From the NCBI RefSeq assembly GCF_023145695.1, contig NZ_JAJHVV010000009.1, positions 124,001 through 188,000 of the forward strand: DNA of 64,000 bases, read 5' to 3'. The translations under genes and the position numbers were made by a program. Below are positions 53,232-62,295 of this stretch, piece after piece. Numbering within the stretch: position 1 is the first letter of the stretch; the number at the start of each line of letters is the position of its first letter. The notes beneath the pieces were generated by a model, which saw only the letters and a list, made by a program, of their open reading frames with translations, ran no database searches and was not told the origin of the DNA. The stretch is from Vibrio amylolyticus (GTDB lineage Bacteria > Pseudomonadota > Gammaproteobacteria > Enterobacterales > Vibrionaceae).

Positions 53232-54827
53232 ATGCCACAAGACCATATAAAATCGATACGACCGCTGATACAAGCAAACAATCTTAGTTACCAGTTTGAT
53301 AATGGAGAAACTCTATTTAGGGATATTTCCTGCACATTAACCCATCGTCGAGTTGGGTTAGTTGGGCGAAATGGGGTTGGGAAATCCATGTTAACCTCTT
53401 TGCTCATTAAGCAGGAATTACCGGCCACAGGTAACGTGCTATTGAACGCTAAAACAGCCAGTTATAGTCAACTTCCTTCTGAGCTATTAACCGGTGATAT
53501 AACCATTGCTCAATTTTTAAAACTTGATCTCATTATTCGCGCTATTGAGCACATCGAGCAGGGGGAATGTGACACTGAGTTATTCTCATTGGTAGGAGAT
53601 AATTGGACAGCCAAGCAAGATTTAGAGCAGCAATTGATATCGCTAGAGTTACCGGCTGATGTCCACTTTCGTTGCCAGTTGTTGAGTGGTGGGCAGCTGG
53701 CAAGACTTCGATTATGGCAGCTGTTTACTTCAGACGCAGATCTATTGGTGTTAGATGAACCTTCTAACCATTTAGACTCTGAGGGAAAGCATTGGCTATT
53801 GAACCAAATAAACCAGTACAAAGGCCACATTCTGCTGATAAGCCATGACAGATTGTTACTTAGGAAGATGGACCGAATTTGGGAGTTATCAACGCTTGGC
53901 TTAACTCAGTATGGAGGGAACTTCGATTTTTATACCCAACAAAAGCAGCAAGAATTTCTCGCCATTGAACGACAAGCAAATAGTGTTACTAAGCAACAGA
54001 AACGATTGGAAGTAGAGGCCCAGAAAAATAGAGAGAAGTTTGAGCAAAGAGCGGCCAAGGGAATGAAGGAGAGAGCAAAAGGAGGCACACCGAAAATTGT
54101 GCTTAACCAACACCGTAGTAAAGCGACGGCTAAGGTCTCGAATCGTATGAAAAATGAGAATGGTCGACGTGAACTACTGCAAGAGAAAGCAAGTTCATTA
54201 CAGGCGAGGCAAGAGCAGTTAAAAGAGCAGAAAATGTACCTTTCAGAGAGTAACCAGCGGTCAAAAGGCTTGGTATCCATCGTTAATGGACGGCTCCCGT
54301 TTGGAAACCAACAATCAATAAATATACAGATTAATAGTTCAATGAAGTTGCACCTTCAAGGTGGAAATGGCAGCGGTAAATCGACACTGCTTAAAGCTAT
54401 GTTAGGTCGTGTAGAACCTACAGTTGGCGAGTGGAATATTAATACGCCAATGGTTTATCTAGATCAGCATTTTGGACTGTTGAAAGATGACCTTTCTTTA
54501 ATTGAGAGTGTTTGTACGCTTTGCCAAGGTATGCAGCAAAGTGATAGCAGAACACTACTTGCGGGCATTGGTTTTCGTCGGGATGATGTGCATCGATTAG
54601 TCAGTCAGCTAAGTGGTGGGGAAAAAATGAAATTGGCAATGTTGCTTATTAGTCATCAGCCAGAACAGCCTCTGCTTTTACTTGATGAACCCGATAACCA
54701 TCTGGATCTCGATTCAAAGAGGATACTAGCAACCGCGTTGAAACAGTATGAAGGTGCATTTATCTTGGTTAGCCACGATGAGGACTTTATACAAGAGAGT
54801 GGAGTCAACAATACTCTTTCCCTTTAA
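53232..54827 (+). CDS. ABC-F family ATP-binding protein
   Basis: Tandem-ATPase protein of 531 residues without membrane domains. First half: Walker A GLVGRNGVGKS, signature LLSGGQLARLRL, Walker B LLVLDEPSNHLDS. A charged linker (about 240-350) is the arm that contacts the ribosome in this family. Second half: Walker A GGNGSGKST, signature QLSGGEKMKLAM, Walker B LLLLDEPDNHLD. The Glu after each Walker B Asp is kept, so it is catalytic. ABC-F proteins rescue ribosomes or protect them from antibiotics; the exact subtype is not clear to me. Its structured leader would fit induction by ribosome-targeting drugs. Confidence 0.88.
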   Translation: MPQDHIKSIRPLIQANNLSYQFDNGETLFRDISCTLTHRRVGLVGRNGVGKSMLTSLLIKQELPATGNVLLNAKTASYSQLPSELLTGDITIAQFLKLDLIIRAIEHIEQGECDTELFSLVGDNWTAKQDLEQQLISLELPADVHFRCQLLSGGQLARLRLWQLFTSDADLLVLDEPSNHLDSEGKHWLLNQINQYKGHILLISHDRLLLRKMDRIWELSTLGLTQYGGNFDFYTQQKQQEFLAIERQANSVTKQQKRLEVEAQKNREKFEQRAAKGMKERAKGGTPKIVLNQHRSKATAKVSNRMKNENGRRELLQEKASSLQARQEQLKEQKMYLSESNQRSKGLVSIVNGRLPFGNQQSINIQINSSMKLHLQGGNGSGKSTLLKAMLGRVEPTVGEWNINTPMVYLDQHFGLLKDDLSLIESVCTLCQGMQQSDSRTLLAGIGFRRDDVHRLVSQLSGGEKMKLAMLLISHQPEQPLLLLDEPDNHLDLDSKRILATALKQYEGAFILVSHDEDFIQESGVNNTLSL

Positions 54828-54851
54828 ACTCAATTGGCAGAGATTGGCTTT

Positions 54852-54882
54852 ATAAAAACGGCCTCAAAATAAGAGGCCGTTA
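54852..54882 (-). terminator. Rho-independent terminator
   Basis: On the minus strand AACGGCCTC pairs with GAGGCCGTT around a seven-base loop, followed by a run of T. It serves the metalloprotease gene and lies just after the convergent ABC-F gene. Confidence 0.8.
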
Positions 54883-54900
54883 AACATAATGGTTAACCTG

Positions 54901-57300
54901 CTACGGTGAGCTAATACTGGTTTCCCCACCAAAGTCATAGCCAGATTTACTGATGTTCGTAACGGTGAAAGTGACCCCTTCTCCCTCTGGTATAGAAGGC
55001 GAAGTAAAGTTCGTAACGCCACGTCGATTAGTTCTTCCTGATACAGTTTGGCTACCACTAGACCATTCCCAACGGGCACTAATATTGGCTCGACGTATTA
55101 AGTCGCCACTACCGTTATGGTCTCGAACCTCTGCGGTAACAGTGAAGGTCGCGCCAGAACCTCCGTCTCCACCATCTCCGCCGTCACTACCACCTCCCCC
55201 ATTACCTTTACCGTTTCCGCCTTTTGCTTTGGAAACCGAACTATTTTGCATAATAGTCAGGTTCGCTTTGAGGTCATTAATGGTTGTATCTTCGGTGACG
55301 GAAACATTGACGCTATCGCTGTTGGTTGCGCCAAAGTCATCAGTAACGGTCAGTGTTGCAGTGTAGTTCCCAATAGCTCCATAGGTGTGATTAGGGTTGC
55401 TCGCTGAAGAAGCGCTACCATCGCCAAAGTCCCAGCTATAACTAACGATAGAACCATCACTGTCATTAGAACCTGCACTAGAGAATGAAACAGACTCACC
55501 TTGAACGACCGAGCTTGGGTTAACCGATGCTACTGCGACTGGATCGCTGTTAGTGACGCTGATAACGACAAAGTCAGAATCATCATTACCATTGCTATCA
55601 GTAACTGTTAGAACCACGGTGTAATTGCCAGGCGCAGTGTAAGTATTCGAAGCGGTTGAACCTAGGTCAGAGTTACCATCACCGAAGTCCCAATCATAAC
55701 TGGTGATGGTGGTGCTTTCACCGTTCGCTACCGAGCCACTACCGTCGAAGTTCACCAGTAATGGATAACCTCCTGAGGTTGGTGATGCATCGATATTGGC
55801 TGTAGGAACTAATACACCACCTGCATCTGGGTAGTTACCTGAGATAGTGTAGTTGCCCAAACTGCCGTAGTCGGTGTAGCCCGATGGTGATGAGCTCTGT
55901 GGTGAACCAACTCCAACACCTTCAACAGAAAGATAGTAGTCGTCAATCGCTACGGGATAGTTCACGATGATCGCGGAAAGTGATGGGCTTGGGTTAAAGC
56001 TTGCCAGCATCACTCCGTTGGTATCATAAAGCACTACCATAATGTCCAAATTAGGGCTTTCCACATAAGGCTCTACGGTAATATTAAGATCGCCAGATCC
56101 CGACTCTATTCGGTAGAAGTCGATGTCATTAGGGCCTGAAATAATATTGGATATGGCGTTGAGCGTGACAGTAGATCCATCACTCGTCCCTGTTAATAGC
56201 TCTGCACTTGGAAGACCAGTATTACTATCAACCAGTAATTTGGCCCCAAAGCTGTCTATGACGGTTAAATCTTGCTCGGTATTATTCGCGCCATAGTAAT
56301 CCCCTTTACTCCATTGCACGACGGTTTGATCGTAGCCAACCCCCATGATGGGAGCCCAGTCTAATGTGGTTTCGGTAGCACCATGTCCCCAATAGTAATT
56401 GGTTGAAGGGCCGCCATCATGAGAAAGCCCAAGGTTATGCCCAGCTTCATGCGAGGTGGCTTCGGCTATATTTTTGGCGGAATTAGACAAGTTGTCATAG
56501 AAGACAAAAGCTGGCTTGTACCATCCTCTATAGAAAGGGTCACTCCAATAGAAATCAAATACACCCACGTAAGCAAAACCACCACAATTACAAGCGTTTG
56601 GGCCAGCGGTGAAATCTTCCGTTATGACGACACGAGTGCCGTAAGTAGTATCGGCTTCTACATCGCGCATGATGGCATCAACGCCTGGATCTTGTGTCGT
56701 CACATCGACATCAAAGGGGGCGTAATCTTCAGCGACCATCTGCCAGACTTTTTGAATGGCAGTATGCTCACTGCTGTTAAATGTATTAGGTGAGCCATCT
56801 AGATCGAACGGGGTGGCGATGAAGTTGCCGTAATCTTGATTCCATGCAGTATTGGTAATGTTGGTATCGCCAGTGAAATCGAGGTAAATGACGCGATTTG
56901 AGCCTGGACGGCTGTGCAAGAGGAACGTTTGCGAATTAGGAAATGCGCCTTCTGAAACTTCAACTTCTCCTTCTGATGGAGACGCTAACGTCGGAGCAGG
57001 CTCAATGATCAGCATTCGACCCGTTTGATCAATCCATATCGATGGATCTTCACGCAGCATCTTAATAAATTCCGCGACACTCTTTCCATACCATTTGGCT
57101 ACATCAGGGAGTTTATTCCCCAATGCCACAATAGCAACTTGCCCTTGCGCTTTTTCTGGAAGTTCTACATTAGGGAAGGGGGGCCTATCTTCGTTCTTTG
57201 CAAAAGCACTTTGAGTGTTGAACAAGGCGAACAAAAGTAGCAGCATAAAGTAAGTGAAAGCTTTATGGGTATAGCGAGGGTGCGATAAATAACCTGTCAT
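54901..57300 (-). CDS. Secreted zinc metalloprotease with two PKD domains
   Basis: Large exported protein of 799 residues. After a leader of about 34 residues with a hydrophobic core (SAFA end) comes a pro-like region, then a metzincin-type catalytic domain with HEAGHNLGLSHD (His284, Glu285, His288, His294, Asp295). A pre-peptidase-like domain follows (about 380-480), two PKD domains (about 500-690; YDWDFGDGNSD and YSWDFGDGSAS), a glycine-rich low-complexity linker (about 715-740; GNGGGGSDGGDGGDGG), and a C-terminal beta domain. Likely an extracellular protease with binding modules. Confidence 0.85.
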   Translation of the reverse strand: MTGYLSHPRYTHKAFTYFMLLLLFALFNTQSAFAKNEDRPPFPNVELPEKAQGQVAIVALGNKLPDVAKWYGKSVAEFIKMLREDPSIWIDQTGRMLIIEPAPTLASPSEGEVEVSEGAFPNSQTFLLHSRPGSNRVIYLDFTGDTNITNTAWNQDYGNFIATPFDLDGSPNTFNSSEHTAIQKVWQMVAEDYAPFDVDVTTQDPGVDAIMRDVEADTTYGTRVVITEDFTAGPNACNCGGFAYVGVFDFYWSDPFYRGWYKPAFVFYDNLSNSAKNIAEATSHEAGHNLGLSHDGGPSTNYYWGHGATETTLDWAPIMGVGYDQTVVQWSKGDYYGANNTEQDLTVIDSFGAKLLVDSNTGLPSAELLTGTSDGSTVTLNAISNIISGPNDIDFYRIESGSGDLNITVEPYVESPNLDIMVVLYDTNGVMLASFNPSPSLSAIIVNYPVAIDDYYLSVEGVGVGSPQSSSPSGYTDYGSLGNYTISGNYPDAGGVLVPTANIDASPTSGGYPLLVNFDGSGSVANGESTTITSYDWDFGDGNSDLGSTASNTYTAPGNYTVVLTVTDSNGNDDSDFVVISVTNSDPVAVASVNPSSVVQGESVSFSSAGSNDSDGSIVSYSWDFGDGSASSASNPNHTYGAIGNYTATLTVTDDFGATNSDSVNVSVTEDTTINDLKANLTIMQNSSVSKAKGGNGKGNGGGGSDGGDGGDGGSGATFTVTAEVRDHNGSGDLIRRANISARWEWSSGSQTVSGRTNRRGVTNFTSPSIPEGEGVTFTVTNISKSGYDFGGETSISSP

Positions 57301-57554
57301 AACAACGTCCTAGTTAATACTGGTTGTAGTAAGGAGCAAGCCAACGTTATTTTAATATTTTGTATCCATTAATTTTAGTAGAAAACGGAGCGTTTTGAGC
57401 TTTATTTGATAGTTTTATCATTAGAGTGAGGGGGGTAGAGATGAAATAGATAAACACTTGACCTGTCTAGTGCTTTATAGTTTAAGGTGTTGGCACTAAC
57501 AAAGGCTATCGAATGTGAGCACACTAAAACTGGCTTTGAATAATAAGGGTGAAA

Positions 57555-58622
57555 ATGAGTACTGAAATCGAACCAAAAACATTAATGCCATCCTCCTTAT
57601 CTCAACTAGGGTGGCGTCCATTCTTTCAACAACAACTGACGCTTGATGAGTTTACAGAATTTTCTATTGGTCGAATTATTGAACATCACCGAAGCGGTGT
57701 TGTTGTGATGAGTGATCAAGGTCAATTCAGTCTTACTCAAACACCTAGCGGTGAGCGCGTCTGCGTAGGTGACTGGGTGTTATTTGATGATTCCAAACGG
57801 CTCGTTAGAGGTTTAGAACGTCAGTCGGTGTTTCAACGTAAGTCACCGGGCTCAAAGCTTGATACACAGTTAATTGCCGCAAATATCGACAGTGTATTTA
57901 TTGTTTGTTCATTGAATGACGATTTTAACCTTAGTCGAATTGAGCGTTACCTTGCGATCGCGAAAGAGGCCGATGTTGAGCCTGTCATCATTTTAACCAA
58001 AGCGGATTTATGCGCTGATGTTGAAGATAAACGACAAAATGTTCAATCACTTGACCCGCTTCTAATAGTGCATGCGGTTAACGCCCTAGACGGTGATCAT
58101 TTAGCTGAGCTGAGTCATTACTGTAAAACGAATAAGACTATCGCGTTTTTGGGTTCATCGGGTGTTGGAAAATCGACATTAGTGAACGGATTAATGGGGG
58201 CGAATGTCATGGACACTGGCGCCATTCGAGAAGATGACAGTAAAGGCCGACATACGACAACCTATCGTGCGATTAAGTGGTTACCTCAGGGAGGCCTATT
58301 GATGGATACGCCGGGAATGCGAGAGCTACAACTCAGTGACTGTGAACAAGGTGTCAGTGAGACGTTTGGAGAAATCACTGTGTTGGCCGAACAGTGCCGA
58401 TTCGGTGATTGTAGCCACCACTCAGAACCCGGTTGCGCAATTCAAGCCGCATTGAACGATGGCACACTCGAAGAGCGCCGCTTTATCAGCTACCAAAAGT
58501 TGATGAAAGAACAAGCATTTAATAGCTCGTCATTGGCTGAGAAAAGAGCCAAAGACAAAGCCTTTGGTAAAATGGTGAACAGCGTTCAAAGTGAGGCTAG
58601 ATACCGTAAAAAAGGTCAATAG
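57555..58622 (+). CDS. rsgA: Ribosome small-subunit GTPase RsgA
   Basis: Circularly permuted GTPase of 355 residues that helps mature the 30S subunit. An N-terminal OB-fold domain (about 30-110) is followed by the G4 motif LTKAD, then G1 FLGSSGVGKST, G2 region KGRHTTTYR and G3 DTPGMREL, in the permuted order. A C-terminal zinc knuckle holds CRFGDCSHHSEPGC. The ATG at 57555 follows AAGGG. Vibrio has more than one RsgA-like gene and this may be a second copy; I cannot tell from here. Confidence 0.9.
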   Translation: MSTEIEPKTLMPSSLSQLGWRPFFQQQLTLDEFTEFSIGRIIEHHRSGVVVMSDQGQFSLTQTPSGERVCVGDWVLFDDSKRLVRGLERQSVFQRKSPGSKLDTQLIAANIDSVFIVCSLNDDFNLSRIERYLAIAKEADVEPVIILTKADLCADVEDKRQNVQSLDPLLIVHAVNALDGDHLAELSHYCKTNKTIAFLGSSGVGKSTLVNGLMGANVMDTGAIREDDSKGRHTTTYRAIKWLPQGGLLMDTPGMRELQLSDCEQGVSETFGEITVLAEQCRFGDCSHHSEPGCAIQAALNDGTLEERRFISYQKLMKEQAFNSSSLAEKRAKDKAFGKMVNSVQSEARYRKKGQ

Positions 58623-58851
58623 TCTCCAATCGTCACATTGTTAATACGCTTTACTATCGAACCTAATAATGCACGCTAATTAAAAAACGCGAACTCGTGA
58701 TTCCTTGTCTAGAATCTAAATTAATGCTTCAAAGATGGAACTAGTAATTAGATCGAATAGAGGCAAATGCTGGGCTTTGAAAGTGAAATGTCACCCACTA
58801 AGTGCATCAGAGTGCAATAATGACGAGAACAAAGGCAAGGATACGAGCTAA

Positions 58852-59262
58852 ATGCAGACGAGTAACCATATAGATGCATCGGACGTAAGTATAGAAACTA
58901 ATGAGGCTGATATCGCTACGCCTGTTTGGGATAAGGACCAAGCGATGCATAGAGTTGGTGACAGTGATGAGTTCATGGTGCTCATCGCCAACAGCTTTCT
59001 AGGGTCCGTAGATTCACAGGTTGAGAATCTAACTCGCGCACTAGAAAATGGCGATATGGGTGCCGCTAGAAATGAGTTTCACGCCTTTAAAGGTGTAGCA
59101 GGAAACATCAGTGCCATTGAACTTATGAACAACGCGAGTGAGTTAGAGGTGCTAGCGAAAGAACAAGATAGGCAAAAGATCAGTGAGAAATTACCTGAGT
59201 TTGAGCGTAAGTTAGCAGCGCTAATAGTGGTACTCAATGAATACATCGCTGAGGTGGGGTAG
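58852..59262 (+). CDS. Hpt-domain phosphotransfer protein
   Basis: Protein of 136 residues with a histidine-phosphotransfer four-helix bundle from about 25 to 130. The phosphorylated residue is His77 in FHAFKGVAGNISA, the usual HxxKG site. There is no kinase or receiver domain. In phosphorelays such proteins pass phosphate from a hybrid kinase to a regulator; no such partner is visible near it, so it is an orphan. It starts with no strong ribosome site. Confidence 0.8.
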   Translation: MQTSNHIDASDVSIETNEADIATPVWDKDQAMHRVGDSDEFMVLIANSFLGSVDSQVENLTRALENGDMGAARNEFHAFKGVAGNISAIELMNNASELEVLAKEQDRQKISEKLPEFERKLAALIVVLNEYIAEVG

Positions 59263-59435
59263 ATGAAAATTTAGTCCTATATTGTTTCCCGCCTGAGATT
59301 CATAGTGTCGATTAAAATGTTGACTCTGGATTACAGCTGTAGCTATTGAGTACGTACCTGGTTTTATAATTGGAAATATGTGGCAGAAAATGAAGTGTTT
59401 AATAAGCCAGATTTAGAAGAGAGTTGGGGGAGGAC

Positions 59436-59466
59436 AAATAAAAAACCGCCAATAAACTATTGGCGG
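59436..59466 (-). terminator. Rho-independent terminator
   Basis: On the minus strand CCGCCAATA pairs with TATTGGCGG around a three-base loop and is followed by six T. It ends the OYE-type reductase gene. Confidence 0.85.
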
Positions 59467-59518
59467 CAAAGTGAAACAGGCAGGAACGTTTCTGAAATTT
59501 AGTTAAGGAATCATATCT

Positions 59519-60559
59519 TTACACTAACGACATCAGCATCTCATCAGAGTACTCAATGAGGTCATCACCAGATTTGACCTTGGCAACGTAGTCTGGGTTT
59601 GCAATCAGTGGACGGCCAATAGCAAGCAGATCAAACTTGTTTGCTCCGATGGCTTCACTGCCAGATTCCGCTGTGTAACTACCTACGCCAACGAGTGTTT
59701 TAGAGTAGTTAGATCGAATATATTCCGAAGCGCTACCATCTAGATAGTCAAAGGTCATGGAGTCATCGAAGATTCCAACGTGTAAGTAGGCTAATTCACG
59801 TTTTTCTAATTCTGAAAGAAGAAGATCAAATACTGCACGATCACGTTTATCAGTGTCGATGTGAGCATAGGCCCCTGGTGATATGCGAAGGGCGGTACGA
59901 TCTTCCCCGATTCGATGGCTAATGGCATCAATAACAGCGAGTGGGAATCGAACCATATTTTCAATACTGCCACCAAATTCATCCTCACGAACGTTACTGC
60001 TGTAATGCAGGAATTGATCAATGAGGTAGCCATTTGCACCATGAATCTCAACGCCATCAAAACCCGCGTCTATAGCGTTTGCTGCTGCTTGGCTATAATC
60101 AGCAACAAGTTGATCAATCTCTTCTTTTGAGGCTGCTTTTGGAACGGTGTAGGTAAGTTCACGCATTCTAGGAACGGAGCCTTCAATCCCTAAAGCAGAA
60201 GGCGCAAGCACAAACTCACCGTCAAAGAAGTGGGGGTGGGCTACTCGGCCTGTGTGCCAAAGTTGGGCAAAAATCTTACCACCATTTTGATGAACGGCAC
60301 TGGTCACTTTCTTCCAACCCGTAATTTGTTCTGCAGTAAATAGGCCCGGAGTGTTTGGGTAGCCTTGGCCATCAGGGCGAATAATAACGGCTTCAGAAAT
60401 AATCAGTCCAGTATCAGCACGGCGAGCATAGTAATCCGCCATTGCTTGGGTTGGAATAAGATTCTCATCAGCCATGCAGCGTGTTAGCGGCGCCATAAGA
60501 ATTCGGTTTTGCAGAGTAATAGTACTGTTTAGATCAAGCGGTTGAAATAGGTTTTCCAT
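59519..60559 (-). CDS. NADH:flavin oxidoreductase (old yellow enzyme), NemA-like
   Basis: FMN-dependent ene-reductase of about 346 residues, a TIM barrel that reduces activated double bonds, quinones or nitro esters with NADPH. Motifs: RILMAPLTRC (FMN site), IFAQLWHTGRVAHP with the conserved His, and GVEIHGANGYLIDQFL with the substrate-binding His-x-x-Asn pair. Start at 60559 (MENLFQPLD). It is divergent from a TetR-type gene with three palindromes in between, the same arrangement as nemRA in E. coli, though there the two genes are co-oriented. Confidence 0.88.
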   Translation of the reverse strand: MENLFQPLDLNSTITLQNRILMAPLTRCMADENLIPTQAMADYYARRADTGLIISEAVIIRPDGQGYPNTPGLFTAEQITGWKKVTSAVHQNGGKIFAQLWHTGRVAHPHFFDGEFVLAPSALGIEGSVPRMRELTYTVPKAASKEEIDQLVADYSQAAANAIDAGFDGVEIHGANGYLIDQFLHYSSNVREDEFGGSIENMVRFPLAVIDAISHRIGEDRTALRISPGAYAHIDTDKRDRAVFDLLLSELEKRELAYLHVGIFDDSMTFDYLDGSASEYIRSNYSKTLVGVGSYTAESGSEAIGANKFDLLAIGRPLIANPDYVAKVKSGDDLIEYSDEMLMSLV

Positions 60560-60591
60560 GCTGAGCCTTCTGTGATTTAGGTATCTGTTTC

Positions 60592-60658
60592 TTGAATGAC
60601 CATTCAAATTAGATCAACTTGAACGATCATTCAAGTTCTTTTTTGAACAATCATTCAA
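60592..60658. promoter_or_regulatory. Three operator palindromes for the TetR-like regulator
   Basis: Three closely related 16-base palindromes lie in the divergent space: TTGAATGACCATTCAA (60592-60607), TTGAACGATCATTCAA (60619-60634, arms extendable by three bases) and TTGAACAATCATTCAA (60643-60658). They share TTGAA..TTCAA arms and follow each other every 24-27 bases. They are the natural binding sites of the regulator at 60702. Confidence 0.85.
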
Positions 60659-60701
60659 AATGGGATAATATGAAATGCAATTACCCAATGAGAGAGTCAA
60701 T

Positions 60702-61280
60702 ATGCGCAGTGCCGAGTTTGATCGCGAAAAAGTGTTACGGTCAGCCATGGATGCCTTTATTAGCAAAGGCTACAGTAAAACCAGCATGCAAGATTTAAAA
60801 AAAGCCACGGGGCTGCATCCGGGCTCAATCTACTGTGCATTTGAAAACAAACGTGGCTTGCTTGTTGCAGCTTTAGAGCACTACCGTTCAGAAAGAAACA
60901 ACGAGTTTAATATGCTGTTCGACAGTAAAGAATCGGTTATGGAAGGCTTAGAACTCTATCTTGATGGAGTTGTGGCCGAGTGTGAAAGCGCTCAGATTAA
61001 ACAGTGTCTGTTGCAAAAAGCCATGAGTGAACTTGCTGACCAAGACGAAGAAGTTGAAGGTATTATTAGCAACATGCTCAATGACTGGCAACACGCCTTT
61101 ACCGACAAACTGAACCAAGCACAGTTGAACAAAGAGATTTCATCAGAGAGAGATTGTGAGGAGCTATCTCAGTTTCTTGTGATGGGAATCTATGGTATTC
61201 GCACGTTTTCTTATACCAATCCAGAGAAGGGTGCATTGGCTCGCCTAAGTAAACAGCTTCTCAATTACGTTAAAGGATAG
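60702..61280 (+). CDS. TetR family regulator, NemR-like
   Basis: Repressor of about 192 residues. The TetR helix-turn-helix is FISKGYSKTSMQDLKKATGL then IYCAFENKRGLLVAAL. The ligand domain has several Cys (VAECESAQIKQCLLQKA), of interest because NemR senses electrophiles by cysteine chemistry. It is divergent from the OYE-type reductase gene and its own operators overlap both promoters, so it probably represses both genes. The start at 60702 has GAGAG upstream at about five bases. Confidence 0.85.
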   Translation: MRSAEFDREKVLRSAMDAFISKGYSKTSMQDLKKATGLHPGSIYCAFENKRGLLVAALEHYRSERNNEFNMLFDSKESVMEGLELYLDGVVAECESAQIKQCLLQKAMSELADQDEEVEGIISNMLNDWQHAFTDKLNQAQLNKEISSERDCEELSQFLVMGIYGIRTFSYTNPEKGALARLSKQLLNYVKG

Positions 61281-61363
61281 AGAGTTTATTCATGGTGTGG
61301 AATTTTTAGATAGCCCTGCAGCAAATACATGCTTGGCTCTAATTTAAGCAAAGGACGCTTTAC

Positions 61364-62074
61364 TTGAATCTGACAATTAATACTTCTGAACTAATCGATC
61401 TATTTGCTGCATTTGAGCTGGAGTTAGGTTTTCTTAACTCAGAATCAGATACGGTGACTAAGTTAAGAGAGATGGTTCTATGGATTAAGAGTGATATTCC
61501 AGTGGGAGGTTTTGCTCCTACTGTGGATGGACGAAGCTTACCAAAGGTGGTGAGACATATTTTCGATAGTACTCACTTTACGCTTGATGAATTAACTGAA
61601 TTTGCTCTAAATGAGTGTAGCTTTAGTTGTGAAGGCACTGGTGTGAGTTACCCGGAAGATTGGGATGCTGACGATCTAGAAGAGTGTGGTATTTACCGAC
61701 CAACCGAAGTAGTGGTATTAAGCTACTGGATTGGGGGATTCTCTGATGTCTTGATTCCGCGAACATCGTACATTCAAACGCTACTACAATACCTTATAGA
61801 GAACAGTCGTGATGATCTTGTGGTGCGGCTTAATAAGGCGTTATGTGTGGCAAGTAAGGTAGGTCTATCACCGTTACAGCACCGGAGCTTGCATTTACTG
61901 CTATTAAACATTGAACCAGAACTAAGGCTTAGCCAATCACGAAAGTTGAATGAGTTAAATGGAAAGATGCAAGCGCTAAGAGATCTTCTGCGTGATACGG
62001 ATGCTGCCTTAGGTATCTCATCGCAACTAGAGGTAAAAACTTGGGGGCATGTACGTCAGTATGATTTATGGTAA
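61364..62074 (+). CDS. Hypothetical protein, 236 residues
   Basis: No family recognised. A TTG start at 61364 has AAGGA eight bases upstream. It is acidic in the middle (YPEDWDADDLEECG) and has no membrane segment or signal peptide. The C-terminal third is helical with heptad-like leucine patterns (LRLSQSRKLNELNGKMQALR). Possible neighbours in function are the TetR/OYE pair upstream, but it starts about 85 bases after that gene. A strong terminator pair follows. Confidence 0.65.
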   Translation: MNLTINTSELIDLFAAFELELGFLNSESDTVTKLREMVLWIKSDIPVGGFAPTVDGRSLPKVVRHIFDSTHFTLDELTEFALNECSFSCEGTGVSYPEDWDADDLEECGIYRPTEVVVLSYWIGGFSDVLIPRTSYIQTLLQYLIENSRDDLVVRLNKALCVASKVGLSPLQHRSLHLLLLNIEPELRLSQSRKLNELNGKMQALRDLLRDTDAALGISSQLEVKTWGHVRQYDLW

Positions 62075-62081
62075 AGCGCTC

Positions 62082-62129
62082 CAAGCCTGAAAGGCTTGAA
62101 CTCCTTTAAGGAGGGGTCTATTTTTTTTA
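62082..62129 (+). terminator. Tandem hairpins with T-run, terminator
   Basis: CAAGCCT pairs with AGGCTTG (62082-62098), then CTCCTT pairs with AAGGAG (62101-62113), followed by eight T near 62121-62128. The second hairpin with the T-run is the likely terminator for the 236-residue gene. Confidence 0.7.
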
Positions 62130-62248
62130 CAATATTTCAGCTTTTCTCTTCAGAGCATTTTGTACGGGCCAGTCTCTCATCACCAAAATGGGCTATGACT
62201 GCTCTTCCTACTAAATAATGACTTCTGGATTGGCTGGAAAAGTGATGT

Positions 62249-62277
62249 AAAAAACCGAAGCATGAGCTTCGGTTTTT
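62249..62277 (-). terminator. Rho-independent terminator
   Basis: AAAAACCGAAGC pairs with GCTTCGGTTTTT around a four-base loop; runs of T follow on both strands. It ends the deaminase gene. Confidence 0.85.
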
Positions 62278-62295
62278 AATACTAACCCGAAAGCG

